Shown here: positions 7,081-7,814 of the stretch, piece after piece
Layout: every line of letters starts with the position of its first letter
Numbering within the stretch: the stretch's first letter is position 1
Assembly (NCBI RefSeq): GCF_002423035.1
Contig: NZ_DIUM01000081.1
Location: forward strand, 1-7,814
Source: Thiocapsa sp. UBA6158
Lineage (GTDB): Bacteria; Pseudomonadota; Gammaproteobacteria; Chromatiales; Chromatiaceae
Length of the DNA: 7,814 nt
Reading direction: 5' to 3'
Notes under the pieces: model-generated
Seen by the model: only the letters and a program-made list of their open reading frames with translations
Told to the model about the DNA's origin: nothing
Databases searched by the model: none
Position numbers and translations under genes: made by a program

Positions 7081-7107
7081 CTGAGCCGCCTACTCAGAAG
7101 GCGGGCG
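7081..7107. repeat. Hairpin repeat element, copy A, with two mutually exclusive stems
   Basis: CCGCCT (7086-7091) pairs with AGGCGG (7099-7104) around a seven-base loop. An alternative stem pairs CTGAG (7081-7085) with CTCAG (7093-7097). Both cannot form together. It shares ACTCAG(G)AAGGCGGGC, differing by one inserted G, with copy B near 7511, in the same orientation. It lies about 42 nt upstream of the acyltransferase start. Confidence 0.5.
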
Positions 7108-7215
7108 TTGGGGCGTCCCGGATGGCGTGGAGGCAGTACGGTGTACGCCTGGTGCGAGCGCGACCTCCGCTTCAGGGACAACGGACTATTCGTGGGAACC
7201 CGGGTGACCGTTAGA

Positions 7216-7228
7216 TTGGGCAGCCCAA
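7216..7228. repeat. 13-bp palindrome
   Basis: TTGGGC (7216-7221) and GCCCAA (7223-7228) are perfect reverse complements around one base. It lies about 180 nt upstream of the acyltransferase gene and 10 bp from a second palindrome. A paired operator is possible, but each alone is short enough to occur by chance. Confidence 0.35.
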
Positions 7229-7238
7229 CTTCGAACGT

Positions 7239-7248
7239 ACACTAGTGT
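7239..7248. repeat. 10-bp perfect palindrome
   Basis: ACACTAGTGT is self-complementary; the flanking bases do not extend the symmetry. A sequence this short is expected about once per kilobase by chance, so only its closeness to the 7216-7228 palindrome makes it worth noting. Confidence 0.25.
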
Positions 7249-7510
7249 TGTTCCGCAAACGGTTGAAAAGTACGGCAAATTTCTGATTGGGGCAACTTCC
7301 GGCGGGTTACGCGGTGGCCGAGTTGCGACGGAACAGACGCATAGCGAGATCGCACACCGGCCTTTAGAGCTCGTTTCTGGGCCGAAAGCCGTTAGGCGTC
7401 ACACCGGTTCGGTCACGTGACGCACCGTGGGCGGCGCCATAGCCGAGGTGGGTCGTCTATAAGCGACCACCGCTGGCGGATGCGCTTCGTGGTCGGGCGC
7501 TTTCCTACTA

Positions 7511-7534
7511 TGCCCGCACTCAGGAAGGCGGGCA
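7511..7534. repeat. Hairpin repeat element, copy B
   Basis: TGCCCGC (7511-7517) pairs perfectly with GCGGGCA (7528-7534) around ten bases. The loop and 3' arm repeat copy A (7092-7106) with one inserted G. TTCCT (7502-7506) could alternatively pair with AGGAA at 7522-7526, so it also has a competing fold. No T-run follows, so an intrinsic terminator is not supported. Confidence 0.5.
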
Positions 7535-7536
7535 GC

Positions 7537-7550
7537 CAAGCTTCGGCTTG
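7537..7550 (+). other. Short hairpin with UUCG tetraloop on the plus strand
   Basis: CAAGC (7537-7541), TTCG (7542-7545) and GCTTG (7546-7550) form a five-pair stem closed by C-G around UUCG, an extra-stable RNA tetraloop, if transcribed left to right. It starts two bases after hairpin copy B. On the minus strand the loop would be CGAA and less stable, so any RNA role favours a plus-strand transcript. Confidence 0.4.
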
Positions 7551-7814
7551 CATGAAGTTCCCGCTCTGCCCCCGGGTTTCACGCCTTCCCATCTCACTGC
7601 TTCGGCTTCTTGCAGCGGCGCAGCTAGACCTTTTGTCGTAGTGCAGGATGGAGCTACAGCTCGCAGAATCGAGTCCTGCTGATGGCCTCGCATAGCGTCA
7701 GAGCGGGGAGTTGGTGCAGCCGAAGTTGAAAGTACGCTGCAGTAGCTGGCCCGGCGTCCCTAGGTTGCCGTGCTAGATGTCAGGCAAGAGTCGGTGCGCG
7801 TCAAGCAACTTGTC

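Larger units (their letters stand above)
7040..7814. other. 775-bp region without a convincing gene; upstream region of the acyltransferase gene
   Basis: No reading frame on either strand has protein-family features or a good ribosome-binding site. The left end should carry the promoter of the acyltransferase gene; the best -10-like hexamer I see is GATACT on the minus strand (complement of 7051-7056), but it has no good -35 and would leave an almost leaderless transcript. The rest contains short hairpins and palindromes listed separately, and an imperfect stem pairing 7249-7258 with 7323-7335 (ten pairs, three-base bulge, 64-nt loop). A minus-strand frame entering from beyond 7814 stops at 7773-7775 after 13 codons and might be the tail of another gene. 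GC content is near 57% in a sampled line, lower than the left operon. Confidence 0.6.

Noticed and set aside
7210..7397. Integron attC-like boxes: GTTAGAT (7210-7216), GCCCAAC (7223-7229), GTTAGGC (7391-7397)
   Set aside because: These match the GTTRRRY/RYYYAAC consensus, but the only pairing spans about 175 bp, longer than usual for attC, the inner L boxes are not found, and no integrase is in the window.
7417..7641. 74-codon plus-strand frame with GTG start
   Set aside because: There is no ribosome-binding site and no recognised domain, and the frame runs through two hairpins. It remains possible but unsupported.
7660..7695. tRNA T-arm-like stretch around ATCGAGT
   Set aside because: The closing pair is A-C, the first loop base is wrong, and no matching acceptor arm or anticodon arm lies upstream.
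7773..7814. Possible 3' end of a further minus-strand gene entering from the right edge
   Set aside because: Only 13 codons are visible before a stop, too few to support a gene call.

Overview
The window looks like a chromosomal stretch from a high-GC proteobacterium. Burkholderiales or a close betaproteobacterium is my best guess, judged only from base composition and protein style; there is no rRNA or other taxonomic marker. All five convincing genes lie on the minus strand, so transcription runs from high to low coordinates. The long plus-strand reading frames between 1 and about 3900 are antisense shadows produced by GC-rich codons.

Left part, in transcription order: (i) 3053-2235, a stand-alone copy of the C-terminal half of a FadB/FadJ-type 3-hydroxyacyl-CoA dehydrogenase, interrupted by a very histidine-rich insert and lacking the NAD-binding domain; (ii) 2222-1458, a crotonase-fold protein that keeps one of the two classical hydratase glutamates and has cysteine at the other; (iii) 1385 to beyond base 1, a CoA-diphosphatase-like Nudix domain fused to a LACTB2-like metallo-beta-lactamase domain. 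Gaps of 12 and 72 nt suggest one transcription unit devoted to acyl-CoA or CoA chemistry. An 8-bp perfect dyad (3068-3094) sits just upstream of its first gene.

Central part: a 995-residue membrane sensor (6158-3171) with a periplasmic domain, seven membrane helices (7TMR-DISM style), PAS, a GGDEF domain whose signature loop is shortened to ADGF, and an EAL domain with all key residues in place. It is most likely a c-di-GMP phosphodiesterase controlled by an external ligand. A nested 38-bp inverted repeat (6169-6206) lies directly before its ribosome-binding site.

Right part: 120 nt upstream of the sensor, on the same strand, is a 253-residue GNAT-fold protein resembling N-acyl amino acid synthases (FeeM) and acyl-homoserine-lactone synthases. 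A signal-synthase candidate followed by a membrane receptor with c-di-GMP output is the most interesting arrangement here and could be a self-contained acyl-signal circuit. Bases 7040-7814 hold no convincing gene but contain several hairpins and palindromes, including two related copies of one hairpin element.

Base composition changes inside the sensor gene: hand counts give about 62% GC in its EAL part (3541-3840) and about 54% just upstream in coding terms (3901-4260), with sampled lines of 42-50% further into the sensor. The sensor and synthase side may have been acquired or recombined separately from the left-hand operon.
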